DNA of 64,000 bases, taken from NCBI GenBank assembly GCA_947172415.1, contig OX359191.1, positions 5,146,001-5,210,000 of the forward strand. The letters run 5' to 3'. Position 1 is the first letter of the stretch. Every line of letters starts with the position of its first letter. The DNA comes from Chondrosia reniformis. Its lineage: Eukaryota; Porifera; Demospongiae; Chondrillida; Chondrillidae. A program made the translations under genes and the position numbers. The notes beneath the pieces are model-generated. The model saw only the letters and a list, made by a program, of their open reading frames with translations, was not told the origin of the DNA and did not search any database. Shown in pieces: positions 32,701-45,906 of the stretch.

Positions 32701-35700
32701 GAGTGTTCTTTAGTAGTTAAAGCCATTGTTACAGTTTTGAGATATGCACCTGTGTTTTGAACTATGAATTAATAAGGATTGTATTGGCTGCAGCTGCATG
32801 GTAGTGGGATATACATATAGCACACTATTAAGTGTATTTTACTTAGTTTTGTGAATTTTTGAAGATACAAAGAGCCTGCTGCAGTGGCAATATACATATG
32901 TGTTTATCCTATATACATGTAAATTTGAATTTGATTCTTACAAGTTCCCTTACTAGTATGCTCTTAAGCAGGAGTAACAGCTTGGGGTATATAGCTGTCT
33001 ACTGCCCTCTGCTTCAGGGTACTTTAGGTGAAGACTCCCTGAGTTACTACATCCACTGTGAGCTGCCCACATTAGCAAAATGTATGGCTTTGCTTATGTC
33101 CTATCACTTGGTTCAATGAAGCTAATTTTTGCTGTGTTGAGGAAAGTTGTAGTTAGATGGCTGTTCTTAATGAATAGTATCCATCTATAAAGCTTAACAA
33201 ATTAAGACAAAGCCTTCTGACTGATGACAGTTGGCAAGCTTGAAAATGGTTCATTGTACAGGGAGGCCACAAAATGGCTTCTCAATTAGACAGCCTGAAA
33301 TATAAATTTGATATTTCTTTGTTCCCTGCCCACATTGTTATCCTGTGGAATATGTTACATTATCCATATCCTACAGTATATCTTAAAGGGCTTCCAGTGG
33401 TTGAGAGTGAAATGCATATTTGAAAGGCTGAATGTATTGCCAGCCTTTTGTATAGGTATCATTTTCTTTCTATATCACATTGACATTAGTTTATATGCAG
33501 TGTTTAATATGTACGTAGATGTAGAATAAAGTGTTCCTTCATGTTCAAGGTCATGTACGTACACCTTCAGCTGTAAATACTTTTGAGGCCAATTTTGTTC
33601 ATAGCAATTCTGAATGTAAAATGAATGTATTCATACTATATACACATGTATCAATTTGTTTCAGATTTGAGTTGCTTTATTATGTTATAGCAGCAGTCGA
33701 ATCTTTTAATTCATGCATTATGCTCTAATTCGAATGCTTACAGCCTCTGAAATGGTCAAATGTATTGTTTAAGAGTTAATTTAAATATTATGACTAGTCT
33801 GAGCTTTCCTGCTTGGCACTATTCAGTATGAAATTTCACTGTATGTATCAGACATTCATTTTGGGCACAGTCTACGCATTTGTCATATTTTAGTGTCCGT
33901 TGTGTTACAGAAGGTACTTTTGAAACCTTTCCATACTGTCAAATACCTATCCAGTATCTGTGGCACCAGTGAAAAGTATATGCATTCATCTGTATGATTG
34001 AATGCATATTTTGTGTATTGGGTTTCTGTGGTGTTTGTATGTGTGTACATATGTATGTGATGTGTAACATAGTATGAAGAGAATGTCCACTTTCATGTAG
34101 TTGACAACCTATGAAAGCTCTAAGTATTTGTGTGAAGGCATTGACAGTAGTATACTGTGGAAATATTTATCAGTTCACTTTCTCTGGTAGACACCATTTC
34201 ATGTTTTTCAGATGTTTAACTTTAGCATTTGAAAGTGTCTGGGCTGTAGTATTACCCACTTTACCACAACTTTATTGTTTGGTCAGATAATGACTGGTGT
34301 TGCTGTACTCAAACAAGATGATGTATATCATTTAGACAGTGTGGTCTTATGTCATATTATGGTTGACTTTTGAGGTAACACCAACATTTTTGGGTAGCTA
34401 GCTAGCTTTTAGCCCCAACACTGGGATATATTCCATCCTAATGGTTTATGTATAATAGGATCCCAATTTCTTCTACCTGTGACTGGCTTTCTGTAATGTG
34501 ATTTTTGAATCTTTTATAAAAAGAACTCCCAAAAGGTTGTGCAAAAAGTAAATATTTCAAACTGTTTGATCCAGTGAATATGTTCCATGATCACAGGATT
34601 TTTTCAAATAGGCCAATGATACTTTGTAAATGTCTGTTTTCGTTATAAATGGCACCCTTGGGAATGTTCAGCCATTAATTAGGTACGTACGTACATATGT
34701 ATATAAAAGTAGTAATGTTTGGGTATTCCTTTGAATGTACTCTATACAGGTTTTGGCTTGAATCTGTGCAAATCCAATTTACCAGAGTTAGAGATACTGA
34801 GTTTGATTTTACTCTATTTATGTGTTTAGGATAAGGTAGGGGTGATTTTGAAAATGTCACCTGTATTTGGCATTGTTCCTCCAGTGACACTAACACCTTC
34901 CAATGAGAGTTCTGAGTTCTAAATACACCTCCACATTACCTTCATTTAGAAATCTTAGAATTGTCCTATCTGAAAATTACCAATATGCCTACACATGTAG
35001 GTGGAAACCTTGAGTTAGATTTTCTTAGCCCTGCAATGATTAATGATAGTATCACTGGTGCCCAGAGATACTGCATTATTTATGCTAAAGAACCAGAGTT
35101 ACAAGTATTTATGCTTGGATATGCTGCTGGGACCCCTCAGTTTTTAGTGAAAGTGATATTTGTGGGAACTCATTTTGTTTTGCAATGCAGTTGTTTATAC
35201 GTACATGTATAGTGTACCCATGTTGGGCATGGCTATGATGACAGCTAAGGCTAGTTAAATGTAGTATTCATGGAAAAGAATTTAATATATAGTGTATACA
35301 TTATAGTAAACTGTGGAATCCAGTATTATACAAACAGATTTAATTGTACATTTTGTATATACATATGTAAGTTTGTTAGCATCTTGAGAAACTTTAGGCA
35401 AACAGTCTGAAGAGGGCTGGAGTCTGCAGCTGTTGTTGAATAGATTGGGCATGTGTCTCTTACCACTGAAACATAACAGTTCAGATAATCCCTCCTCCTT
35501 TGCTGGAGGAGTGAAATGAAAGGGTTTCTTCCAGAGCCACTCCTATGGCTTCTGGCTATGAATATGTTTAAACTGCTGGGGCTTTCCTATGAATATCATT
35601 TAGTTGTCATGACAACTCAAATGAAAAAACATTAGTGAAATGGCTTCCTAATGAATGTAATTTGCCAATATTTTGTGGTGTGTCAGGAGTCAATGCAGGA

Positions 35701-38700
35701 TGGTAGGTGTGTTGCCTATTGGCAAGTTTACAGCTTTAGGGGAGAAACAGTTTACTTAAGCTGTACCCTGGTAGTCATTTACAGTGATGTCAGCTAGTCT
35801 AGTTGGCTCAGACACTGGGATATATGTATGTGGAGTAGGTGCTTATTTACACTCAAGACTGTTTGTTTCCACTAGTGCAAACTAGCTACAGCTGTTTGGT
35901 TGATGGCATCATGTTGCCATCCTACCAAGCTTACAATGTCAGAATGTCTTTATAGTACACAAGTGACAAAGTTAAGAATATTAATGTTAACTGTATAGTG
36001 TGCCTGCAATAACTCTTTAGCATATACGTACACTTTAAAACTGTAATTTACAGATATACGTATGTACGTAGTTAATAACTTTATAGCTACTATAATGTGT
36101 TTATGCTCATAGGCTTCACTTCCCAAGCAAGTAGGTTTTCCTGGCTGACTTTTTAGTTTCCCAGTTATGCTTCATGGCAAATGATGCATTTTCAGTTAGT
36201 GGAACTAGGACAGCCATTAATAGTTGAAACTGGAATCATTGAACTGATTTTGTCTAGCTTTCTGTCTGATAAGACTACTTATTCTACTAAATCCATTCAA
36301 AGGTCTGGTTGAAATTAAAAGGTATATTGGAATCTGAATGTGTTGCAGTTCCAAGGGTTCCTCTTGTGTAAGGTGCTACTACATGCTGTAGCTAGTAGAC
36401 ATTTCCTTACCTAGTGATTACCTTGGAAGTCATTTTTTTAGGGGTTCAGTTCCTTTGTTTCTCTTCTGCAAAGAGTGTTACTTTAATGTTCTGTGTTCAC
36501 TCTTGTACAATGTAGTGAAACTGCTCCAAGGTGTCCAGTGGATAATCAGAAGTGCACGCTCAATCAGGTCAGTAGCTAAAACTATGTTTTATTGACTATT
36601 GTGAATCTATTTATGTTTCATAAATGCAGCTCTGTATTTACTGCATTTGATGTTTTCAGCAATTACTACTGATTTTCATTCAAACAAATTTGAATATTTT
36701 GGCCGATTTAGCAGAATTCTTAACAATAATAATGTATATGAGAACACTGAGTAGTAGCCCCTTTGTATACATTATGGATTGACTTAGCCAAGCATTTATA
36801 ATTCTATGTGTAGCTTTTTCCTGACAATTATGCCAAGCGTGAAGTTCTTTCTTTGACTGTGAAGTGCAATGGTGACACTGAAGGTTGTACTTGGAGAGGA
36901 GAGCTGAGATACTTGAAGGTTATTTTTGATGTAATTTTACTGAGTAACATATGTAAATATCTCATCTTCTTTTTTCAGTTCTTTGGTTAGACAGCTGTCT
37001 TTAGTCCAATGTAAATATCCTATTATTGGAGTATTTTTGTATTACGTACTGTATTATACCCAACCTATGTAAAGTACATTTTTGCTTGTAGTAGTACAGA
37101 TGTATATACCTACACATGTAGACTGTTTGTGCACAATAACTGTCTCTCAGCCAATGGTGTCGATTAATGTGTCCACAGGAATTTAGAATATTCTATTGAA
37201 AAGTTCAGTCTTTCCTCTTGCTAACAGATCAGCCATTGATAAATACATTAAGTTATTCAAATTTATGTACAACCTAGTAATCTAGCATCTACCCACACTT
37301 ATCATGATATCTTTAATGTGGTCACAAAGAATTTATTGCATTACATATTAATATACACTTGATCATATTACTAAGGTGTATTATGCATCATGTAGAAAGT
37401 GGCATTCTTAGAAGGTTAAATTTTGGAAACTTGACTTTGAATGTATATTTTCTATATCACTGTATCAACAGAAATGGTCTTTCCTTCTTATATTATACTG
37501 AAAGGGTAACCTCTTATTTTCTGTAGCACTATCAGTTTTTTTGGCTGCGTTTAGTGCCTACTGAATCCTACGTATGTACTGTACATACTTCTTCATTACT
37601 TGCAGTTTTTTAGGATTAATTGCACTTTGGCTAACCTGCATGGCTACTATCCACCTTCAAGGTGTAGAAATTTAATTTCTCAGTTGAATGGAAGCCTGTG
37701 ATATCTGTTTACTTTAGTGAATCTGTTTGTTCTCCATAATGATATTCATAAGTCTGAAACCTTATTTTTTGGGAACTTCCTCTATTTTGTTGTGCATATG
37801 TGTATTATACATCTTTCATGCTGAATATCTACATATAATTATTACACTATTCATTAGCTATTCATTGAACCAGATTTTAATTGTTGCTTTGGCTACTACA
37901 AATATCAATCAGTTAATTTTGTTACAACTTATTATGTACAAGTGGGTATGATCTAGATGTATGCAAAATGTATCAGACCAAATAAAAATGGTTGATATAA
38001 TACTCAGCAGAATATGAGTATTTGTTGTTGCTTTTGTAGAAAGCTTGTGTGATATATTTGCTAGAGTGACTCATGGTCCATTCCTTTAGAAGTAACACAA
38101 ACTTGTAGTTAAGCCTGGTGTAGTCCATTTAATTTGAAACTCTTGAAACCTTTGAATGAAGAATTATTGAAATATCCTTTAATTAGAAGATCTGTGAGTA
38201 AAAGTGGACTTAACAACAACAATATGAAAGAGTTTTCTGCATTTTGGGGCACTCAGTATTCACAGCTGGTTAGGCATTGTAACCACACTTTGTAGTTTGT
38301 CAACAGTAGGTAACCCAATGCATTCTACATTTGTAGGTACTGTCTAGTATGTCCAGCACCTGCTTCAGTTTTCTTGCAAGGTGATCTGTCTTTCATATAT
38401 CAATAGGTGATATGTTACTTTAATGGCTTCCTTATTTCACTTTATTGGAAGACCAGTTTGTGTAGGGGCTGGTCTTAGCCTGCCAATCTGTCTGTGCAGT
38501 AATCCCTACAGCTGTCACCTTGTGAATGGCTACCATAACAAGTGGAATGATTGGGTATTACTGGGTTTAGGATACTATATACTTATTAAATGAACCATTA
38601 AGTAGTAGCAAACTGCTACTCAGCACTGGTGTTCATGGTTGAAGTGCAACTATCTCCTTGCACAGTATTTATACCCGATCCATGATGCCTTCATATAGGG

Positions 38701-41700
38701 CAACTGTTAGGGCTTCAGGCAATTGTTACGGATCTATATACGTACATTAAGCTTGGGGATGTTACATTACTTAATGGTTGTATTGCAATGAGTATATTTG
38801 GCACAATATTGTGCAGATTCACAGTGCCTTGCATTTTCCTACTCTGTACACAGTGGGTTTGAATCCTAGGTAGTGATATTCTGTCATTAGTTGTATGGTG
38901 ACTGATTGGGAGGCTTCTTGGGGGTTTTGTTAAAAGTATTGATGAGACATTGTTTAGATATGCACACAAATGAATGTGTACTATGTGTGCTGCTACATGT
39001 AGCAAGGCCTCTTTGTACAAAGGGAAATTGGTATGCCTATTGGGAAAGGGATGGCTTAAAATAGCTCAAGAAGTGATAAGATTTATCCTTTCTATTCATT
39101 ATCTGCTTGTAGAGTGAAGTGAAGGGTGGTTACCTGTGGTCTCTGTGGTTGGTAGCTATTCAGTACTTACAATGTGATAGGTGTTTTTGTAAGGCTGAAC
39201 ACTTCTTATTACAAAGTAGCTAATTTAATGTGTAATGGTGATGTTGTTCATTGTTAGCTAAGTAACTTCTAGAGTGCAGCTGTATTCTTTTGGTGGTAAA
39301 TTGATTTATTTAAAATGTACCTTTAATGATGTGATATATGCTGCATTTATTGTAACATTTTAAGGAACTATTGAGTTTGTGTAAAATATTTCAAGTTATA
39401 GGCTTTTTGTGTCATTTATTATACCATATTTTAATTGTTTCTGTTGTATATGAAACCTGACCTTAAGTTTCATCATTATTCACCCTTTAAAAGGGAAGAA
39501 GTATTAGAAGGAAACGATTGCTATGGATTAAGTGGATTAAGTCCAAGACTGTTTTAGCCACCACATCTCATCGCTAATCTACGATTGCCAGTTTCTTCCT
39601 TCTTTTACAATATCATTACATAGCTGTAATTCTGCTTAAATTGACTTAGCTTGATCAGCTGCACACAAGTTAGTTGGGTATCCTGGCCCATTCCCTGTCA
39701 CTAGCAGTTTATATACTATGTATTGATAATAGGAATAGTGTGTGTGTGCATGAATGTACATCTTTACTATTTTTTGCAGGGTCACATTAGGGAATGTGAA
39801 CATGCTGTAGCTCCATGTCCAAATGGATGTGATTTCAGTGGTCACCACAAAGCTGTGGTTGACCATTTGATAATATGCCCCAACAAGCTCAAACCATGTA
39901 CTTACTGTAGAGTTCTTTTTAGTAAAGATAAAGCACAGGTTAGACAAGCATAATTTCCTATTTATTACATTTTTCAACACCACAATTAGCTAAAGATTGT
40001 ATCACATATTCATTATAAAATGTCAGAGTCATACCTGAGGAAGTCTTACTGTTGTGTCAATCTTTATTGTCTAGCTGTGTTTCTTTCTCAGGTACACAAA
40101 CCTAATTGTTCTCATTATACTCCATCTAATGAAGAAATCGGGATATTTCAGAAAGTGAGTTATTGGACTACTTAAATATGTACAGAAGGATTTTATTACA
40201 TGGGAGAAATAGTACTTTTGTGGCTGAGCTCAGTTGGCATTTTATTAAATGCCTTTGTACTAACTTCATAAAGCAAGTAAATTATCTAGCCATAGTGAAA
40301 TAGATAACTGATTAAGAGCTACTGTAAGAGAATAAGAATATTAGCAAGAAACAAAGCAACTTGTGATTGATGACTTCATAAAGGCAGTGCTTGCATGATT
40401 GGATAATGTTTGTACCTTATCTTTGAAACAAGATTTACTTTACTAAAATATATGATTAATGCACAAATCTTTTAATATATCTCAATAAGCCTCTCCAGTC
40501 CTGCAATGTACATATGTATGGTTATTTGGTAAAGAGTAGTGCTCACTGCATTCATGATGTACGTAGTTGATTCATCATTTAAGCTAACTGCAACAAGTTC
40601 AAGTATTTGGAGGTTTCAACCCATGTGTCTTCATTAGTAATAGTGATCCATTTAACTAGCAGTTGTAATCTATCTCCTCATTATTGCTGATGAAGACCCA
40701 CAGGTTGACAAATCCAAATCCTTGCATTTTGTTGCAGATCAAAACAACTAGATGTAGTTGGTTATGTAGGTGAATGCATACATATACATGTTTATGTCAG
40801 TTTTCCATGTTATTGCTTATGTGTTATGTATGCCTGAATGTCTGTTGTAGTGAGGTACGTATGTAGTCCCTAAGTTTATTACAAGGGTGCATCTTTTAAT
40901 AAGGGATATGCCTTAATGCCCTAAGTACTGATACTGGGTGTAGATATCTGTGAGTGTGAAATTTGCTGTGTAATTTTGAAAATTAACACGCCTTGGCTTG
41001 TATATGTAATCCGAATGTGTATCTGGTATGTACGTATGTACGTAATGTAATGTATCTATACTTCATGTCATAACTGTTCTGTTACTGTTGCATGTTGTTG
41101 CCTCTGTAGAGAAAGGAATTGCTGAAATGGTGTGGGAAGATGACCTGGACAGTCAAGGGTAGTGTTAGGGAGATGTTTGGGTGTCTTACTCAACCTGATG
41201 ATGATGAAGAACTATATCACTTGTAAGTGCTTTTTCCCATGTGTACCCCTGTATTTATTATTTTCAATTGATATATATATATATACAGATCTTCACAATG
41301 TATGTATTTCCACCATAGTAGTTCTTTCTAAACATGATTTAGAAATATGGTTTGAAATTCTCTACGCTCATTCAACCTACTATATATGTCTCCATTATTC
41401 TGGCTTAGCCTACATATATATATTTATACTAAAGTCATCACTCTGTCCTCTGTAAAAGTTAGATTTCTGTATGTGTGTGACTTCTGTATTGTGTGTAGAA
41501 CTAATGAATATATGCATACAACTTGTACTTTGGAATCTTATGTATATGTACATACGTATACTGTACATACGTATGTTCATAGGCACACTGTAAGTAATGT
41601 TGAGACATGTACCCTATTACTGACACATTTCTTGTATTGATTAAAAATAGCATTTACGATGGTTTTGCTATTGAATATAAAGGTTTCAACCATATATACT

Positions 41701-44700
41701 GTATAGTCAGTATTGGATGTGTCTGTCTTACAGGCTTTTAGAGGCCTGTACCTATATGGTATAAGTTACAAATAATGTTTTTGTTGATGTTAGCAATCCA
41801 TTAAATGGAGTTTGGTCTACAGCTTCATCCTATAATCCTGTATGGTTTGATTTTGGAAGGGTTCTATAATGTTCCCTCTGTTTAAGGTCACCTAAGGACC
41901 TTTATTCTTACTGTTAGTGTCTTCTATCTGTATATTGGACGGCTTAAGCAGCTTTTAATGAAACATCAGGTAACTAAGGACCCACATAAATGAGTGGTTT
42001 TTGTACTTTTTGGACTTCTAGTGTTAACCTGAAATAGTGTCTGCCTACTCAAAGTGGACCTTTATTGGTGTAGCCTTGACCTTTGTTCTAAACCAGCTGG
42101 ATAGAATTCCTACAGGAAACTTTCTTCATTGTGTACGTATGTGTACTTGATTAGGAAGTTGTTTGTAATTTTGCTTCTCTGTAGTTGTACTGCCCACTGG
42201 AATGGTACCCTCAGTCTCATTCCGCTTCTGGAAGAACACTCAAAAGTGTTCTTCAGTATAATCAACTTGAAACAACAGAGCAGAGCACACATGTTCTATC
42301 ACCCAACTGAGAAAGATTTTGCATCACATCAGTTTGAGAACAGTATCAGATGCAGTGTGGTCAGTTATGGCAAGGGTTATAATATGCACATATATGGTGA
42401 CTCCACATGGTCCTTGTCCAGTGCGGCCACTTTATAGGGAGCCCTGTAATATTAATTTACTGTCAACAAAAATTATAGTCAAACATTTTAGTTGTAGTGA
42501 CTAGCTATTAATAAGAATCAACTTTAGTCACAGAAGGTGGTCAAAGTTGGATTCTCTAGTAGAAGGGGGCACCTTTTTTCTCTTAATGTCCTCAAGCTGA
42601 AGATCTCTGTATCAGTGGCTATATACATACATGCATTTGTCATATAATGAAAGCCACATGTGAGTAGTACTTTTCCTTTGTGTAGAGTGCTTTTGTATGT
42701 CCAGTTGCTCATAACACTCCTGTACCTGGGCCAAACTGGATTATACTGACATGGAACTCCTCAAAAAGAAGAATATCAGTCAACCTTGTGGAAATCAGAG
42801 TAAGTACTAGTTGATCGTTTCATGCTACTACATATGTCATTTAATTATTAGCTACTGTAGTATTGTAAGTTATTTGCTCACCAACTGGTCCTAAGTCCTA
42901 AGTCTTTGAATTGTAGGCCTTGAGGAGAAGTCTCTACTTAGATCATTTCTCTAATATTTTTACTATATAGTACTATTGTTAAGTTTTATATGGTAAATTT
43001 TTAAAGTTCACCTAAAAATAATAATAAATAATCTTCTCTTTCATTCTGCAGGGATATGTCTTGAAGCAGTTGCTGGTAAGATTAATAATTCAGTTATTGT
43101 AAAGATGATGTCATAATGGTTATACCTACGTATGTACATATCTCAGTAGTAGTTTTACAAGTGGTGAATATCCTTTTCATTTTAATCATTAGAGTAAACT
43201 TAAAGAACGTCAAACCAGGCAGACTCGTCATATTGGATCATCTTCACATCATCATCGCCACCATCTACCCATAGTACACCAGGCAGCTAGGCTACAAGTA
43301 CCCCGACCTACAAGGCCCCCCATTGCAAATAGGATTCTACCATATTCTTATGCCCCTGTGACACTGGAGACATTGGACCCCAATTTGCCTCTCCCCTTGC
43401 AATCCACTCTTCCTCCATTCTGTACCCTGCCTGCTGGCTCAGCAGCTCCTGGTGGATCCTTTTTCACTTTCCCATCTACACCTTCACAATTCTTTCCTTC
43501 ACACTGGCACCCTCTAGGACCAGTTCCACAATGTTGTATCTTCAAGCAGATTACTACACCTGGTCAGGGATCACTGCCTCCCAACCCCTATACACTTCCT
43601 AATCCAATTACTGTCCCGCCCGTTACTTTAACATCTCAGATTCCTCAGGACATACCAGGACCAAGCAGCAGCTCTGTAATACAGCATATACAGCAACCAC
43701 AACACTCAGTGGAATTGGGTCATATTGCTAACAGTAGTAGACAAGTGCGTCAAAATCAAAGTACCAATGAAGATCAACCCAGCTCCTCCACTAATACTAG
43801 ATATATTACAAGGGAGATGTCACCTTCTCGCTCTCTGTTGCATGCTCTTAGGGGTATCAGACTTCTCTCTGGTTCTTCTTCCAACTCCAATTCTCCTTTG
43901 TTGTCTCCCATCTCATCATCGTCATCATACTCAGCAAATCAGAGTGTTGGCTCACCAAGCAGTGAAGAGTGGTCCTCTGGGAGCGAGGCCAGTAATAGCC
44001 CAATAAATGACTACCATGAGGAACCTCAAGCTGACCGGGTTCAAAGAAGTGACTCCTCACAAGCTGCAAGAGGCATGAGCTTGGAGGAAATACAGCGACA
44101 GATGAGGAGGAGCCGCAGTGGCAACTTTTACCTCTCTAGTAACAATATTCCTTCACCATTGGATGCCTTAGCTAATGCTTCTACCCTGCTGGAGAACCGA
44201 CCACATATCAATCAAATACCTGAAGGTGAGCCATGGATGAATGAATCTCATCACACCCATGGAACACTCCCTGTATTATCTGGTCAGCTTGAAGAACAAC
44301 TTCCAGCTGTGCACCCACATCAATTTGCTGTCATTGATGCTGTACCAGAGATTCAGTCTAGCTACATCGGCATGGCTCCACAGCCATCCCACCCACTTGC
44401 CCTCCCCCATAACGGAACATATATCTCTCCTTGGCCTCAAACTACTACGTCTGAGTTTTACAGGCAGTATAATAGTAAGTCAAGCCTTACAATATTTAGA
44501 AGACTTCCTAAGTTAGACTTACTATTGTTTAGAAAGGCATCTCTGAATCAATGCTATTGTTTCACATGTTTTTTGCATACTTTGTTTTGATAATTCATGA
44601 GTATCAGTAGTGATGTAGTTTATGTGTATACTGTTTGTTATGTATGTCTGTATATTATATGTATATGTAGTATGTATCTGGTAGTTATTGGCTATAACAT

Positions 44701-44742
44701 ATCTTGTCTTTGATATGAATTTAATTTTTTTGCAGACTGACA
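29769..44742 (+). CDS. RING and TRAF-type zinc-finger protein (TRAF6-like N-terminus)
   Basis: Probable E3 ubiquitin ligase/signalling adaptor. Exons: 29769-29908, 36516-36567, 36814-36918, 39780-39938, 40092-40154, 41110-41222, 42185-42359, 42686-42799, 43052-43075, 43193-44474, 44738-44742; all phases agree and give 743 codons plus a stop formed two bases into the last exon. RING ligands are C18, C21, C33, H35, C38, C41, C53, D56, the C3HC3D type of TRAF6. Residues 65-99 ([14 protein letters not shown] then [10 protein letters not shown]) and 100-165 ([25 protein letters not shown]) are TRAF-type zinc fingers. Residues 174-315 are a beta-rich region I cannot place; no MATH/TRAF-C domain is recognised. 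Residues 316-742 are Pro/Ser-rich and probably disordered, starting with His repeats. The intron after the RING half is 6.6 kb and almost repeat-free. Confidence 0.82.
30100..36500. other. Large first intron of the TRAF-like gene
   Basis: 6.4 kb without recognised coding exons or transposon ends. The sequence is TG-rich on the + strand, with scattered TACGTA/GTACGTAC motifs (for example 34681-34700). The lack of decayed transposons contrasts with the NCAPH2 intron of 13.8 kb. Confidence 0.5.
36925..39770. other. Intron between first and second TRAF zinc-finger exons
   Basis: No exon or mobile element recognised. Reading LRYLK directly into GHIRECEHA across this intron reproduces the continuous TRAF zinc-finger pattern, so no exon is expected here. 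Confidence 0.55.
40600..40726. repeat. Inverted pair of hammerhead-like/PLE terminal motifs
   Basis: AGGTTTCAACCCATGTGTCT with TCATTAGTAATAGTGA (about 40611-40647) is the imperfect inverted copy of TCATTATTGCTGATGAAGAC with CCACAGGTTGACAAATCC (about 40678-40715). The right arm on the + strand has CTGATGA but GACA where GAAA is expected, and so is not an intact ribozyme core. It resembles the 3' motif of the Penelope-like element at 62280-64000. It lies in an intron of the TRAF-like gene. Confidence 0.55.
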
Positions 44743-45095
44743 TTTCTTTGGTCTCCTCTGGAGTAATGTATTCGCAAGATTGGAAATCCAATTTGTTCAA
44801 ATACTTTTAAGACACAATGAACAGGAACTGAGTCAACAACCTTTAGTATTAATAACTTATGCTTATGTTTATGTTTATGATAATATATTTGGTTACGTAG
44901 TACTTCAGTACTACTACTTTTACTGATTATTAATATTAACTGGATTATTTGTAGCTGTTTCTGTGGACATGTTTATCTATGTTTTCATTGTTATGGAATT
45001 TTTTAGTTAAGTAGTACACGTACATTCCTCTTCGAGTCTTGCATTTCTGTTCTGGTTTTGGGCTGTATTGCCTATCTATACTCTGAACATATACA
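44743..45095 (+). other. Probable 3' untranslated region of the TRAF-like gene
   Basis: Follows the stop codon. AT-rich, no ORF. A clear polyadenylation signal was not pinned down; an AATAAA-type hexamer appears only further on (about 45895). Confidence 0.35.
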
Positions 45096-45097
45096 AA

Positions 45098-45150
45098 TCC
45101 TAAAGCCAATCTTAAAGCATCAATGTCATCATCGCTTTAAGATCGGCTTT
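45098..45150. repeat. Strong stem-loop
   Basis: CTAAAGCCAATCTTAAAGC and GCTTTAAGATCGGCTTTAG are inverted copies (one mismatch) around a loop of about 15 nt. Located 150 bp upstream of the hammerhead ribozyme, possibly part of the same retroelement relic. Confidence 0.7.
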
Positions 45151-45295
45151 AGATCTTAAACTTCCCCTATTTTTTCCATATTAGTGGTCAGCCACACTTT
45201 TGGCTGTATCCCTTATCTGCTGATAAGGAAACCACAAGCTTTCTTGCTTCTGGGAGTACTTATTAGCTGACTAGCCACTCGAATTTCCATCGTAT

Positions 45296-45340
45296 GCCAT
45301 ACTGATGAGTCCTAATAAGGACGAAACAGCTGTCTATGGC
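45296..45340 (+). ncRNA. Hammerhead ribozyme (type I-like), canonical core
   Basis: All conserved parts are present in order. Stem I GCCATA (45296-45301) pairs perfectly with TATGGC (45335-45340). CTGATGA lies at 45302-45308. Stem II is GTCC/GGAC (45309-45312, 45319-45322) with loop TAATAA. GAAA is at 45323-45326. A very short stem III, CAGCTG, leads to the cleavage triplet GTC (45332-45334). Outer flanks TAGCCACT (45272-45279) and AGTGGCTA (45357-45364) could extend stem I beyond an internal loop. A minimal stem III is typical of hammerheads from Penelope-like elements and retrozymes, which work best as dimers. Self-cleavage would occur after 45334. No RT lies directly alongside. Confidence 0.88.
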
Positions 45341-45906
45341 TCGACCATCTTTTTTAAGTGGCTAAGGGGAGACTCTGGTTCCCATTAAGTGAACTTCGGT
45401 TCCGCCCATTAGCTCATTGCGTTCCTCAGGGGACATGAGTGAACAGGGGTAATACTCAGAGTTAAATGATGATGACGACATGCTAATTTTTGTTTTAGAA
45501 CTGTGATTAAGCCACTATAGAATCTACAAAAATAGTTTCTCTTTCAGAAAAGTTCTTCATATACATAATACAATTATTGCGAGAGTTTAAATATAAAGTT
45601 CGTGTATGGAGAGTGTAGCACAGACACATGCAATGATGTACAGAATTGGCCAGTGAAAGTTTTGTCTGGGCCCATGCAGTCAGCATTTAAGTATGTTTAT
45701 CTAAATGTCATCCTTAAGCACCAAATTTACAGTTGAATCATCTACGTATATAATCATCATATGAATTATTATTTAAAATACACTGACATTTAATTTAGTG
45801 TGTTAATGGAATTACATCTCTTTTCCATTATTTTAATTGTCAATGGATTCCAAGAGGTACTTTTTATTAATAGTTGTTGTCTTTGAAAAGTTGAAATAAA
45901 TAATAC

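Noticed and set aside
33228-33252. CTGATGA...GAAA resembling a hammerhead core
   Set aside because: No stem II of more than two pairs, no stem III and no cleavage triplet; chance occurrence.
38850-38880. GGTTTGAATCC resembling a tRNA T-arm
   Set aside because: No acceptor or anticodon arm and no A box at the right distance.
42360-42437. Continuation of the TRAF-like exon to the stop at 42437
   Set aside because: A GTCAGT donor at 42360 joins in phase to the next exon at 42686, which keeps the frame open; reading on would end the protein early.
43348-43545. Minus-strand ORF opposite the large TRAF-like exon
   Set aside because: It is the shadow of the Pro-rich plus-strand exon 43193-44474; it has no start context or homology of its own.
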